Assembly (NCBI GenBank): GCA_964400285.1
Contig: CAYNTK010000006.1
Span: forward strand, 1-64,000
Reading direction: 5' to 3'
DNA from: FEN-1279 sp964400285
GTDB lineage: Bacteria; Bacteroidota; Ignavibacteria; Tepidaquicellales; Tepidaquicellaceae
Length of the DNA stretch: 64,000 bases
In this document: positions 43,772 to 52,938 of the stretch, piece by piece
Layout: each line of letters opens with the position of its first letter
Position numbering within the stretch: the stretch's first letter is position 1
Translations under genes and position numbers: made by a program
The notes under the pieces: model-generated
What the model was told of the DNA's origin: nothing
The model's input: only the letters and a program-made list of their open reading frames with translations
Databases searched by the model: none

Positions 43772-45073
43772 TTACTTTGAGGTTTTCTTTTCCGCTTTCT
43801 GACTTTCGATAGTTTTTTTTACCCATTTAGTAGTTACAGATTTTGGTCGTATAATGGGTGCCATCATTGCTCGGTTTAAAATCAATTGTGCTGCAAGTCC
43901 AATAATTCTTGATACGGAAAATAGAACTGTATAATATTCAAACTCAGTCATACCAAAATGGAAGAGTAAGGCACCGCTTGCTGCGTCAACATTGGGCCAT
44001 GGGTCTTTTACCTTACCCTGTTCTTTTAACAATGGAGGGACCACTTTAAACAATTGTTTTACAATTTTAAATATTTCGTCGTCTGCCATAACTTTATCAC
44101 CGAATTCACAAAATGCGGTAAATCGCGGGTCAGTAACTCGTAAAACAGCATGACCGTAACCCGAAATTACTTTTTTGTTATTTAAAAGGTTTAGGCAGTA
44201 ACTTCTAACTTCATCATCACTCGGAGGATGACCAATATCATCTCTAAGTTTTAAAATGAACCTTAAACACTCTTGATTGGCAAGTCCGTGAAGCGGTCCT
44301 GCAAGACCATTTAAACCAGCAGAAATAGCAAAATACATATCCGATAAAGCAGAGCCAACCGTTTGAGTAGCCATTGCGCTTACGTTACCACCTTCATGGT
44401 CACTGTGTAAAACAAGATATAATCTCATCAATTTTGCAAAGGAACCGTCGGGGTCGTCAATACCTAAAAGGCGTGCGTAATTTGCTCCCCAGTCGAGTGA
44501 ATAATCAGAATTAATTCTTGGTCCTTTATTAAATTTTCTTCTATATATATATGCTGCTATTACGGGAATTCTTGCAATTAAATTCAGGGCATCCCAGAAC
44601 ATAGGTATCCATAGCTGGTCTTTTGGCATACCTTCGTCATATCTTCTTCTAAAAAACGATTCGTTTTCCATTACTAAGACGGCAGTATTTAACATAACCA
44701 TTGGGTGCGTTTCCATTGGTAATCCATTAATAACGTTCCACACATAAAAAGGAACATCCATGCGTCTTTTTATTTCGTTCTGCAGGTCTATTAATGCTTC
44801 GTGGTCGGGAAGTTCTCCTGTGAGCAACAAATAAAATATTTCTTCAGGTAATTTATCCGTAAGTTCAAGGATTGGAATACCTCTGATAATAAGTCCGGTA
44901 TCGAGCCCAACTTCAGAAGTATCACATATTAATCCTTTAATTCCACGCATACCACCGTAGAGTTGCTCAATGGTTACTTCACTCACGACAGTATTTGCGT
45001 TTTTTGATAAAATGTTTTTTGCTTCCTCCCTAAGCTTTGGAATTTGTGCTGCGAGTTTATCTTTTAGTATCAT
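43772..45073 (-). CDS. gltA: citrate synthase, mitochondrial-like (Si) type
   Basis: Condenses oxaloacetate and acetyl-CoA to citrate. At 433 aa it shows YGGMRGIKGLICDTSEV near residue 39, LVLHSDHEGGNVSAMATQT, LNGLAGPLHGLANQE (catalytic His) and SGYGHAVLRVTDPRF with the substrate-binding Arg. The YGGMRGIKGLI beginning and GPLHGLANQE resemble the eukaryotic/mitochondrial type rather than the E. coli allosteric type. No other TCA gene is adjacent except the kor operon 6 kb away. The final 15 residues are Lys-rich. Confidence 0.95.
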   Translation of the reverse strand: MILKDKLAAQIPKLREEAKNILSKNANTVVSEVTIEQLYGGMRGIKGLICDTSEVGLDTGLIIRGIPILELTDKLPEEIFYLLLTGELPDHEALIDLQNEIKRRMDVPFYVWNVINGLPMETHPMVMLNTAVLVMENESFFRRRYDEGMPKDQLWIPMFWDALNLIARIPVIAAYIYRRKFNKGPRINSDYSLDWGANYARLLGIDDPDGSFAKLMRLYLVLHSDHEGGNVSAMATQTVGSALSDMYFAISAGLNGLAGPLHGLANQECLRFILKLRDDIGHPPSDDEVRSYCLNLLNNKKVISGYGHAVLRVTDPRFTAFCEFGDKVMADDEIFKIVKQLFKVVPPLLKEQGKVKDPWPNVDAASGALLFHFGMTEFEYYTVLFSVSRIIGLAAQLILNRAMMAPIIRPKSVTTKWVKKTIESQKAEKKTSK

Positions 45074-45226
45074 AATTTTATTGTTAAATTTTAGGGAATA
45101 TATATATATTTATTTTTATTTGATAAAAAGTTATGTTAAAATCTTTTGTGGAAACATTATAAAATTGAATTATATCCTTATTAATATTAATTTAACATAA
45201 TTTTAAAATTAAAAGTTTAAATAATT

Positions 45227-45901
45227 ATGAAAATAAAATATCACGGACATTCATTTGTCGAACTTGTAGGGGAAAAACATACAATACTAATTGACCCATT
45301 TGTATCTGGTAATCCCGCTACTAAAACGAAAGTGGAAGATTTAAAATGTGATTATATTGTATTAACTCACGGGCATGGCGACCATATTTCAGATGCAATA
45401 ACTATTGCGAAAAGGAATAATGCCACAATAATCACTTCTTTCGAAATAGCAAATTATGCAGGAAACCACAAAGTGAACGCACACCCGCTCGGTATAGGTG
45501 GTGGTTTTAATTTTCCGTTTGGGCGAGTAAAATTGACCATTGCACATCATTCGTCTTCATTTCCCGATGGTTCATATGCTGGTAATCCCGCTGGTGCATT
45601 AATTACAATTGACGGAAAAATAGTTTATCACGCAGGTGACACAGGATTGTTTTATGATATGAAGCTAATTGGAGAAATGAATAAAATTAACATAGCATTT
45701 CTTCCTATTGGCGACAATTTCACTATGGGAATTGACGATGCAGTTAAAGCAGCGGAGTTTATTAACGCTGATGTTACTATACCAATGCATTACAATACGT
45801 TTGATATAATTAGTGCAAATCCAGAGGATTACAAAAAGAAGGTTGAGTCTATAGGGAAGAAATGTAATATTATAGAAATTGGTGAAAGCATTGAAATATA
45901 G
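45227..45901 (+). CDS. metal-dependent hydrolase, UPF0173 (beta-lactamase-like fold)
   Basis: 224 aa, a complete metallo-beta-lactamase-fold protein. Metal ligands appear in LTHGHGDHISDA (HxHxDH), FMGIDD-adjacent loops, YHAGDTGLFYDM and a late PMHYNTFDII His. The sequence begins MKIKYHGHSFVEL, typical of the UPF0173/YtkL family of uncharacterised hydrolases; the natural substrate is unknown. It is divergent from citrate synthase and 31 bases upstream of parA, so it may share the parAB transcript. Confidence 0.9.
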   Translation: MKIKYHGHSFVELVGEKHTILIDPFVSGNPATKTKVEDLKCDYIVLTHGHGDHISDAITIAKRNNATIITSFEIANYAGNHKVNAHPLGIGGGFNFPFGRVKLTIAHHSSSFPDGSYAGNPAGALITIDGKIVYHAGDTGLFYDMKLIGEMNKINIAFLPIGDNFTMGIDDAVKAAEFINADVTIPMHYNTFDIISANPEDYKKKVESIGKKCNIIEIGESIEI

Positions 45902-45932
45902 TTTCTGAATTTAATGATTATTTAATAATAAA

Positions 45933-46715
45933 TTGACAAAAATAGTATCCATCTCGAATCAGAAGGGCGGAGTAGGAAAAACTACAACGGCAGTTAATCT
46001 TTCCGCATGTATAGCAGCTTTTGGGAAGAAAGTTTTGTTAATAGATGCAGACCCACAAGCAAATGCTACTACTGGGATTGGAATTGAAGCGAAGGATGAT
46101 GGCAAAACAATATACGAATTGCTAATTTCGGAACAGAAAGTAAGTGAATGTATAAAACTAACACAGATTGCTGGTCTTGATATTATTACTTCGCATATAA
46201 ATCTTGTTGCTGCAGAAATAGAATTGGTTGGACTTCCATCAAGAGAAAGAATATTGAAAGACAAGATTTTTGATTATATTAACAACGAAACTGCCGAAAA
46301 AGAATATGACTATGTATTTATTGATTGTCCTCCATCGTTGAGTTTGATTACGCTAAACTCTTTAAACTGTGCTCATACTGTTATGATACCAGTACAGTGT
46401 GAGTATTATGCCCTTGAAGGTTTGACACAGTTACTTACGACGATTAAAATGGTAAAGAACTCATTTAACCCTAGATTAAATATCGAAGGCTATTTGTTAA
46501 CTATGTTTGATTCAAGGTTGAGACTTTCAAATCAAGTTGAAGCGGAATTAAGAAAATATTTTGGCGACAAAGTTTTTGCTACAAAAATTGCACGAAATGT
46601 TAAACTTGGAGAAGCACCAAGCTATGGAAAGCCGATTACTATATACGATCCGCTTTCAACGGGAGCAAAAAATTATACAGAACTTGCAGAAGAGTTTATT
46701 AGGAGAAATTCATAG
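45933..46715 (+). CDS. parA: chromosome-partitioning ATPase ParA (Soj)
   Basis: ParA is a deviant-Walker ATPase that moves ParB-bound origins on the nucleoid. The 260-aa protein has ISNQKGGVGKTTTAVNLSA (deviant Walker A with the signature Lys), LLIDADPQANATTGIG (A') and YVFIDCPPSLSLIT (Walker B). No N-terminal DNA-binding extension, so it is the chromosomal Soj type. The start is TTG at 45933 because the Walker motif begins within 15 residues. parB follows 61 bases downstream and a parS site lies at 7479-7494. Confidence 0.96.
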   Translation: MTKIVSISNQKGGVGKTTTAVNLSACIAAFGKKVLLIDADPQANATTGIGIEAKDDGKTIYELLISEQKVSECIKLTQIAGLDIITSHINLVAAEIELVGLPSRERILKDKIFDYINNETAEKEYDYVFIDCPPSLSLITLNSLNCAHTVMIPVQCEYYALEGLTQLLTTIKMVKNSFNPRLNIEGYLLTMFDSRLRLSNQVEAELRKYFGDKVFATKIARNVKLGEAPSYGKPITIYDPLSTGAKNYTELAEEFIRRNS

Positions 46716-46776
46716 TTATAAATAACTTATTGCAAAAATTATTGTATTAGATAAATTTTAAAGAAAATTTTTAAAA

Positions 46777-47682
46777 ATGATGGAAACAAAAGGTGGTCTT
46801 GGAAAAGGTTTGTCGGCTCTATTCGACAAAAAAAATGTTGACGTGGATTCGATTCCAAGTATAGACGAAACGGGAAAAGATAAAATTCTTGTCGAAATTG
46901 AAATCGATAAGATTAAGTTTAACCCTTTTCAACCAAGAGAAGACTTTAATGAGGATACATTAAACGAACTATCGGAATCAATAAAACAAAAAGGATTATT
47001 GCAACCTATAACTGTAAAAATTTCTTCTGATAAAAAAAGTTTTGATTTAATTTCGGGAGAGAGGAGGGTGCGAGCTGCAAGAAAAATTGGTTTGAACAGA
47101 ATCCCTGCTTACATATACAAAACGAACGATGATAGCAAAGAAAACATGCTCGAGCTTGCTTTAATTGAAAACATTCAGCGTGATGATTTAAATCCAATGG
47201 AACTTTCGGATTCGTTCCAAAGACTAATTGATGAATGTGATTTAACACAGGAACAAATTGCCGAAAAAGTATCGAAACAAAGAAGCACAGTTGCTAATTA
47301 TTTAAGATTACAAAAGCTTCCCGTTGATATTAAGATATCATTGAGAAAAAATGAAATTTCCGAAGCCCACGCAAGAACTCTACTGAGAGTAGGTGATATT
47401 GACGAACAAATTATTCTTTGGAAAAAGATAATTGCCGACAATATTTCTGTCAGACAACTTGAACAAATTACGAAGCCACACACAAAGCCGAAAAAGAAAA
47501 AAGAACACAAGCAAGAGGGTGTGATTAATGCTTATTATACTTCTATTGAAGAAAAGCTAAGATTGTTTTTTGGAACCCGCGTAAAGATAAAAAGTAAAAC
47601 TAAATTTACTGGTGAAATAATAATCGATTATTACTCCGACGATGACCTTGAAAGAATTCTTGAGAAATGTGAGAAACCATAG
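46777..47682 (+). CDS. parB: chromosome-partitioning protein ParB (Spo0J)
   Basis: ParB is a CTP-dependent DNA clamp that loads at parS and recruits ParA and SMC. At 301 aa it shows an N-terminal ParA-contact segment (KGGLGKGLSALF), the CTPase/ParB-N region with FNPFQPREDFNEDTLNELSE and SGERRVRAARKIG, the helix-turn-helix LTQEQIAEKVSKQRSTVANY, and a C-terminal dimerisation domain. It directly follows parA. The perfect parS palindrome 38 kb away is the expected target. Confidence 0.96.
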   Translation: MMETKGGLGKGLSALFDKKNVDVDSIPSIDETGKDKILVEIEIDKIKFNPFQPREDFNEDTLNELSESIKQKGLLQPITVKISSDKKSFDLISGERRVRAARKIGLNRIPAYIYKTNDDSKENMLELALIENIQRDDLNPMELSDSFQRLIDECDLTQEQIAEKVSKQRSTVANYLRLQKLPVDIKISLRKNEISEAHARTLLRVGDIDEQIILWKKIIADNISVRQLEQITKPHTKPKKKKEHKQEGVINAYYTSIEEKLRLFFGTRVKIKSKTKFTGEIIIDYYSDDDLERILEKCEKP

Positions 47683-47786
47683 GACGAGAAAAGTTGATAA
47701 GTGTAATAATAAAAAGTAATATTTTGTGTAAATTTAATTTTTAATTAAAAAATATATAGAAGATTAAACCGAAAAATTTAAGTTCT

Positions 47787-48173
47787 ATGAAAAAGAAATT
47801 ATCGGCGTCAAAAGCTCCAAAACCAATTGGTCCTTATTCTGTTGCGGTCAGTTTTGAAAATCTTATTTTCACTTGCGGACAAATTCCACTTGATAGGGAC
47901 GGAAACGTAATCGGGAGTGATATTAAAACACAAACGAGGCAGACAATTGAAAATTTAAAAAATATTTTGGAAGAAAATAGTTCTTCAATTGATAACGTAC
48001 TTAAGACTACAGTATATCTCAAAGATATTACCGAATTTATGGAAATGAACGAAGTTTACAATGAGTATTTTGCTGATTCTGCTCCTGCCCGAAGCACGCT
48101 TGAAGCTGCTCGCCTCCCAAAAGATGTAAAAATAGAGATGGATGTAATAGCATATAAAAATATTCAAATATAG
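47787..48173 (+). CDS. ridA: RidA-family enamine/imine deaminase
   Basis: RidA hydrolyses reactive enamine/imine intermediates, such as 2-aminoacrylate from serine dehydration, and so protects PLP enzymes. 128 aa, standard size. Landmarks: APKPIGPYSVAVSFENL at the start, FTCGQIPLDRDGNVI, TRQTIENLKNILEE, and the conserved Arg in SAPARSTLEAARLPKD near residue 104. It follows parB on the same strand but 104 bases away and is convergent with rpsT. Confidence 0.95.
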   Translation: MKKKLSASKAPKPIGPYSVAVSFENLIFTCGQIPLDRDGNVIGSDIKTQTRQTIENLKNILEENSSSIDNVLKTTVYLKDITEFMEMNEVYNEYFADSAPARSTLEAARLPKDVKIEMDVIAYKNIQI

Positions 48174-48210
48174 AAAAGTAAAAATAACTTTTGAATGTAG
48201 TAAAAGGGAA

Positions 48211-48243
48211 AAAGAAAAAGCAATTCTAAACGAAAGAATTGCT
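48211..48243 (-). terminator. intrinsic terminator of rpsT
   Basis: AGCAATTCT (48219-48227) pairs with AGAATTGCT (48235-48243) around an AAACGAA loop. On the minus strand the stem continues into CTTTTTCTTTTT, a good T-rich tail, 28 bases beyond the rpsT stop. Confidence 0.78.
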
Positions 48244-48270
48244 CTTAAAAATTGTTTATTTTATAATATT

Positions 48271-48528
48271 TTATTTTATCTTGTTGATATGCTTTGCAAG
48301 CTTAGACTTAACATTTGCAGCTTTATTTTTATGAATGACACCTTTTGCTGCAGCTCTATCGAGAATTCTTGTGGTTTTTTTAAATTCTGTTTCTGCAAGA
48401 GCTTTTTCTTTAGCGGTTGATACTTTTTTAATCGAGCCTTTAATTAACGCTTTAACCTTTTTATTTCTTTCCGTTATCTTTTTGGTTTGTCTTGCTCTCT
48501 TTTGAGCCGATTTATGTCTTAATGGCAT
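48271..48528 (-). CDS. rpsT: 30S ribosomal protein S20
   Basis: 85 aa, highly basic, the usual size. Begins MPLRHKSAQKRARQTKKITE and has the central LIKGSIKKVSTAKEKALA and end helix IHKNKAANVKSKLAKHI typical of S20, which binds 16S rRNA early in 30S assembly. It is monocistronic, with a candidate promoter at 48555-48583 and a terminator at 48211-48243. Confidence 0.96.
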   Translation of the reverse strand: MPLRHKSAQKRARQTKKITERNKKVKALIKGSIKKVSTAKEKALAETEFKKTTRILDRAAAKGVIHKNKAANVKSKLAKHINKIK

Positions 48529-48554
48529 TTTATATCTTTAATTTACAAAAAATA

Positions 48555-48583
48555 AAGATACTCAATTTACGTTATATTTTCAA
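48555..48583 (-). promoter_or_regulatory. candidate promoter of rpsT
   Basis: On the minus strand TTGAAA (48583-48578), a 17-base spacer, then TATCTT (48560-48555), about 26 bases before the rpsT start codon. Spacing matches the other candidate promoters in this window. Confidence 0.45.
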
Positions 48584-48703
48584 TTCGATATTTTAGTAGT
48601 TTTTTAAAAAGTAAAAAATTATATACAACATTTAAATGTTAATATTATTTAGATGTTGAAAGTTTAAAATGTTTTCACAAAATTAAATAGAAATATCATT
48701 ATA

Positions 48704-49741
48704 ATGGTAAAATATTATTTATATAGAGTTTTTCTGTTTACAGGTATTGCTTTATTTATTTTTTGTATTTATAACAACTCAAACGCACAGAAAACAGGGA
48801 AAAAATTGATTCCTTCCAAGTTGGGAATATATGTTGGAGCTTTTCCAGATATGGGAAGTACAGAAGATAGTGTTACAATAGAAAGGTTGAAGGATTTTGA
48901 AAACATAACAGGGCAGAAACCCGTATGGGTATATTTTTCTAACAACTGGTTTGGAAAAATTGAATTTCCTAAAAAAGAGGTAGAAATAATTAAGGAGTTT
49001 GGGTCAATACCATTCATTCGTATTATGCCACGTTCTGATTTCAGTGATAATAAAGCAGACCCAGTTTATACTTTGCAAAGAATAATTGATGGGAAATTTG
49101 ATAGTGAGCTTAAAAGATGGATATTAGACGCGAAACAATACTGTTCTCCTTTAATGGTAGAGTTCGGGACAGAAATGAATGGTGATTGGTTTCCGTGGTG
49201 TGGATATTACAATGGAAAAGACCCAAAAAAGTTTAGAGATGCTTATATACATATTATTAAAATGTTTAGAAAAGCGGGTGTTGATAACGTTACGTTTGTA
49301 TTTCATGTAAATTATGATTCATCTCCAGAAGAAAGTTGGAATACAATGCCTGCATATTATCCGGGAGATGAATATATAGATTGGATTGGTATGAGCATAT
49401 ACGGAGCACAGACCCCAAAAGATGAATGGATTAATATTTCCGAAATATTTAATGTAGCTTACAAAGAAATGTCCGAAATATCATCGAAAAAACCTCTTGC
49501 AATTTTTGAGTTTGGTGTTGTGGAGGACAAAAGAAAACCTGAATGGTTAAAAGAATTTTTTAAATTGATTAGGCAAAATAAATATAATCGTATTAAAGGA
49601 ATTAGTTACTGGCACTCAAGTTGGGAGAACGAAGATAAAACAATTTCAAATATGAGATTAGATTCTTCTCCTGAATCATTAGAGGCATACAAAGAATCTA
49701 TATCTGATAAAATTTTTAAACCGGCAATAATTTTAAAATAA
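48704..49741 (+). CDS. secreted GH26-like glycoside hydrolase
   Basis: 345 aa. Signal peptide-like N-terminus (residues 1-29, ending NSNAQ). The catalytic barrel carries the GH26 acid/base motif EFGTEMNGDWFPW (Glu157 before the MNG) and a nucleophile-like strand PLAIFEFGVVED (Glu269), with SIYGAQTPKDEW between. GH26 enzymes hydrolyse beta-mannans or mixed-linkage beta-glucans with retention of configuration; the substrate cannot be set from sequence. No SusC/D-type transport genes, other glycosidases or T9SS tail accompany it, so it is a stand-alone envelope or secreted enzyme. The DUF2007-like gene follows 14 bases later. Confidence 0.85.
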   Translation: MVKYYLYRVFLFTGIALFIFCIYNNSNAQKTGKKLIPSKLGIYVGAFPDMGSTEDSVTIERLKDFENITGQKPVWVYFSNNWFGKIEFPKKEVEIIKEFGSIPFIRIMPRSDFSDNKADPVYTLQRIIDGKFDSELKRWILDAKQYCSPLMVEFGTEMNGDWFPWCGYYNGKDPKKFRDAYIHIIKMFRKAGVDNVTFVFHVNYDSSPEESWNTMPAYYPGDEYIDWIGMSIYGAQTPKDEWINISEIFNVAYKEMSEISSKKPLAIFEFGVVEDKRKPEWLKEFFKLIRQNKYNRIKGISYWHSSWENEDKTISNMRLDSSPESLEAYKESISDKIFKPAIILK

Positions 49742-49755
49742 AAAATAAAAAGACT

Positions 49756-50037
49756 ATGGACTCAGAAAACAAAGAGAGACTTGTAACAGTTTTTAAAACA
49801 GGACATCATGGAACGATTGCAATAGTAAAATCTATACTCGACGAAGCGGGAATAAAATACACAGCGAAGGGAGAAGGTGTTCAGGATTTGATAGGAGCAG
49901 GTGTATTTGGTGTGGGATTTAATCCTATTACGGGACCTGTAGAGTTTCAGGTGCTTGAGGAAAATGCAGAATACGCAAGAGAGCTTTTAAAAGACGTTAC
50001 AGATGCACCACTTGAAGAAAAAGAGGGAGAAGAATAA
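49756..50037 (+). CDS. DUF2007-family small protein
   Basis: 93 aa. The start LVTVFKTGHHGTIAIVKSIL, followed by DEAGIKYTAKGEG and later VEFQVLEENAEYARELL, matches the DUF2007 (putative signal-transducing protein, PII-like fold) family, in which a short beta-alpha-beta unit is often annotated as regulatory without firm evidence. The C-terminus is acidic (EEKEGEE). It lies 14 bases after the GH26-like gene and may share its transcript. Confidence 0.8.
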   Translation: MDSENKERLVTVFKTGHHGTIAIVKSILDEAGIKYTAKGEGVQDLIGAGVFGVGFNPITGPVEFQVLEENAEYARELLKDVTDAPLEEKEGEE

Positions 50038-50152
50038 ATCCCCAAAAAAGTTTTAATATTTAAGATAAAGTTATTTCGTCTTAAAAGCAGAATAAATTTA
50101 TATTTTACAATAATGTTTCCAAGATTTTTTTCTTTTAATATTTTTTGATTGT

Positions 50153-51391
50153 TTGAAAACTATAGAAGTTGGTATAATTGGAGGTGGAGCCGCAGGATTT
50201 TTCTGTGCGATTGAAATTGCCTCTTCTAACCCCAAATATAATGTTATAATACTTGAGAAATCCGATAAGGTGCTTGCTAAGGTTAAAATCTCCGGAGGTG
50301 GGCGATGCAATATCACTAATGCTTGCTTCGATAACAATGAGTTAATAAAAAATTATCCTCGCGGTAGCAAAGAATTGAAAAGCGTTTTTTATAATTTTAA
50401 TCCCGCTGATACTATTAAATGGTTCGAATCCAGAGGCGTAAAACTCAAAACAGAAAAGGATAATCACATCTTCCCCCAAAGTAATAAATCGGAAACTGTT
50501 GTTAATATGTTCTTAAATGAATCAAAGAAATATAATATTGAAATTATTAAAAATTATATAGTAAAAGAAATCAGGAAAACAAAAGATGGTTTTATTGTAA
50601 ACCCCGATTCAAAATTCACATTAAATTTCGATAAACTTATAATAACAGTGGGCGGGAATTCAAATATAGAGTTTTATAAAATGTTTAAAAATCTCGGACA
50701 CACTATAATTCCACCTGCACCCTCACTGTTTACTTTCAAAATTGAAAACCACCCCTTAAAAGGGCTTGAAGGAATTTCAGTTGGAAAAGTACGAGTAAAA
50801 GTATTAAATACAAAATTCTCATGCGAAGATGCAATTCTTATAACGCACTGGGGTTTTAGTGGTCCATCAATACTGACATTATCCTCTTTTGCTGCAAGAG
50901 AGTTATTTAAATTAAATTACAATTTTAAAATCGAAATTAATTGGATTCCCGATATTAAAGACATAAAAAATTCTTTAATTTATATAAAGGAAAAATATAG
51001 AAACCAAAAAATTTCTTCTCATTCTCATTTTAACTTGCCTATTAGATTATGGAAAAAGTTAATTGAACAAGTAGGAATAAATGAAGATTTTAGATGGACT
51101 GGAGCATCAAAAGAAAAATTATATGACCTTGAAAAAATCCTAATTGAAAATATTTATCTTGTTAACGGTAAAACAAAATATAAAGAGGAATTTGTTACTG
51201 CAGGGGGAATATCCTTGAAAGAGATTAATTTTAAAAATATGGAAAGTAAGATATGTAAAGACTTATATTTTGCTGGTGAAGTTCTTGACATAGACGGAAT
51301 CACAGGCGGCTTCAATTTCCAATTGTGTTGGAGTACTGCATATATTGCAGCAAGAGCAATTACAGAAAAGGACAGCCATAAGAAAGATTGA
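50153..51391 (+). CDS. HI0933/YhiN-family FAD-dependent oxidoreductase
   Basis: 412 aa flavoprotein. An N-terminal dinucleotide-binding motif IGGGAAGFFCAIEIA near residue 8, then KVKISGGGRCNITNA, LITHWGFSGPSILTLSS, and a C-terminal FAD-contact segment DLYFAGEVLDIDGITGGFNF are all diagnostic of the HI0933-like family (BaiN/YhiN), whose physiological substrate is mostly unknown. The start is TTG at 50153, since the FAD motif begins within ten residues. It is convergent with the kor operon and separated from it by a terminator. Confidence 0.93.
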   Translation: MKTIEVGIIGGGAAGFFCAIEIASSNPKYNVIILEKSDKVLAKVKISGGGRCNITNACFDNNELIKNYPRGSKELKSVFYNFNPADTIKWFESRGVKLKTEKDNHIFPQSNKSETVVNMFLNESKKYNIEIIKNYIVKEIRKTKDGFIVNPDSKFTLNFDKLIITVGGNSNIEFYKMFKNLGHTIIPPAPSLFTFKIENHPLKGLEGISVGKVRVKVLNTKFSCEDAILITHWGFSGPSILTLSSFAARELFKLNYNFKIEINWIPDIKDIKNSLIYIKEKYRNQKISSHSHFNLPIRLWKKLIEQVGINEDFRWTGASKEKLYDLEKILIENIYLVNGKTKYKEEFVTAGGISLKEINFKNMESKICKDLYFAGEVLDIDGITGGFNFQLCWSTAYIAARAITEKDSHKKD

Positions 51392-51431
51392 AAGACTAAT
51401 TATAATATAAATTCAAATGAATACCAGTGAT

Positions 51432-51469
51432 AAAAAAATCCGCAATCAAATATAGACAGATTACGGATT
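51432..51469 (-). terminator. intrinsic terminator of the kor operon
   Basis: AATCCGCAATC (51437-51447) and GATTACGGATT (51459-51469) pair with one mismatch. On the minus strand the stem runs into seven T, 25 bases after the korC stop. Confidence 0.82.
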
Positions 51470-51493
51470 ATTAAAGATTTTTTTAGACTATAA

Positions 51494-52039
51494 TCAGACA
51501 GCTACTTCCATTAGTTCTTTACCCTTCATTAGAGCTTCACGGTTAAGAGGAAGAAGGTTATGATATCTTTCGGGTAAAACTTTTTTTAGAGCTTCTATAA
51601 CTGAGTCGAAACTTACAATAGGTCTTTTTGCAAGGTAAGAACCAAGTAAAACCATATTTGCAACTTTGACATTGTTTAACTTGTTTGCTGCATCAGCTGC
51701 AGGAATAGGATAAATCTCTATGTCTTTTCTTTCCGATGCGTGTAATATATTTGTCGATTCATAAACAATAAGGCCTCCCGGTTTGACTTTGCTCTCGAAT
51801 TTATCCATTGAAGGTTGATTAAGGATGATAGCTGTATCGAAATGTGAAAGAATCGGAGAGCTTATAGTTTCGTCAGAAATTATCGTAATGCAATTAGCCG
51901 TTCCTCCACGCATTTCGGGACCATAAGAGGGCATCCAAGTTACGTTTTTTCCTTCGACCATTGCTGCATATCCAAGAGTCTGACCCATTGACAGTACCCC
52001 CTGTCCTCCGAATCCTGCAATTATTATTTCTTCGGTCAT
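51494..52039 (-). CDS. korC: 2-oxoacid:ferredoxin oxidoreductase, gamma subunit
   Basis: 181 aa, the gamma subunit of a CoA-dependent 2-oxoacid:ferredoxin oxidoreductase. Characteristic start IIAGFGGQGVLSMGQTLGYA, then WMPSYGPEMRGGTANC and MVLLGSYLAKRP. It contributes to CoA binding and the subunit interface. It is the last gene of the minus-strand operon korD-korA-korB-korC, 43 bases after korB. The kor name is by family; a branched-chain 2-oxoacid (Vor) substrate cannot be excluded. Confidence 0.92.
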   Translation of the reverse strand: MTEEIIIAGFGGQGVLSMGQTLGYAAMVEGKNVTWMPSYGPEMRGGTANCITIISDETISSPILSHFDTAIILNQPSMDKFESKVKPGGLIVYESTNILHASERKDIEIYPIPAADAANKLNNVKVANMVLLGSYLAKRPIVSFDSVIEALKKVLPERYHNLLPLNREALMKGKELMEVAV

Positions 52040-52082
52040 TTTTTACTCCAATTAAGATTTATTCTTATAATTTTATTATTTT

Positions 52083-52904
52083 TTATTTTAATCCAACCAA
52101 GTCTTCCTTTGCAGGAACTTTAACATCTCCCAAAGGATAATATTTTATCATATCTGTTTCAATAAATTCATTTGACTTTACAGGTGTCATTTTCCAGTTA
52201 CTCGGGCAATTTGAAATAATCTCAATGAAACTAACACCTTTTCTTAACCGTTGATACTTAAATCCATTCATTATGGCTTTTTTAGTTTTTCTGACATTAT
52301 TAGGAGTATGAACAGATTGCCTTGTTACATAAAACGCACCTTTCAATGGAGCAATCAATTCACTCATTTTAATAGGCATTCCCGCAAAGTCAACATCTCT
52401 TCCATAAGGACTGGTTGTTGTTTTCATTCCCGGTAGTGTAGTAGGAGCCATTTGACCACTTGTCATACCATATACTGCGTTGTTGATGAATATTATCATT
52501 ATATTTTCACCACGGTTTACACAATGAATTGTTTCTGCGGTTCCAATTGCTGCCAAATCGCCATCGCCCTGATAGGTAAAAACATATTTATCAGGTAATA
52601 CTCTTTTAATTCCTGTGGCAACGGCTGTTGCTCTTCCGTGAGCAGCTTCCTGCATATCTATATTCAGGTAATCATAAGCAAAAACGGAACATCCAACTGG
52701 TGCAACTCCTATTACCTGGTCTTGTATGCCAAGTTCTTCAATCACTTCTGCAATAATCTTGTGAGCCGTACTATGCCCGCACCCAGGACAGTAGTGCATC
52801 CTTGTTCCTGTCAATGTGGTTAATGGTTTTTCATATACCAGTTCATAAAAATCTTCACCGTCAATTATACAATCTTTTTCTCCTGTTAACATTTCTTTTT
52901 CCAT
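52083..52904 (-). CDS. korB: 2-oxoacid:ferredoxin oxidoreductase, beta (TPP-binding) subunit
   Basis: 273 aa. It binds thiamine pyrophosphate: YCPGCGHSTAHKIIAEV near residue 38, and the GDGD...NN motif in TYQGDGDLAAIGTAE and FINNAVYGMTSGQ. Together with the alpha subunit it oxidatively decarboxylates a 2-oxoacid (2-oxoglutarate most likely) to the acyl-CoA, reducing ferredoxin. It ends 43 bases before korC and begins 34 bases after korA. The enzyme depends on thiamine, which links it loosely to the riboswitch-controlled uptake gene at 60-62 kb. Confidence 0.94.
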   Translation of the reverse strand: MEKEMLTGEKDCIIDGEDFYELVYEKPLTTLTGTRMHYCPGCGHSTAHKIIAEVIEELGIQDQVIGVAPVGCSVFAYDYLNIDMQEAAHGRATAVATGIKRVLPDKYVFTYQGDGDLAAIGTAETIHCVNRGENIMIIFINNAVYGMTSGQMAPTTLPGMKTTTSPYGRDVDFAGMPIKMSELIAPLKGAFYVTRQSVHTPNNVRKTKKAIMNGFKYQRLRKGVSFIEIISNCPSNWKMTPVKSNEFIETDMIKYYPLGDVKVPAKEDLVGLK

Positions 52905-52938
52905 AATCTTTTACTTTTAATTTTAAAACTTTTGTTTG

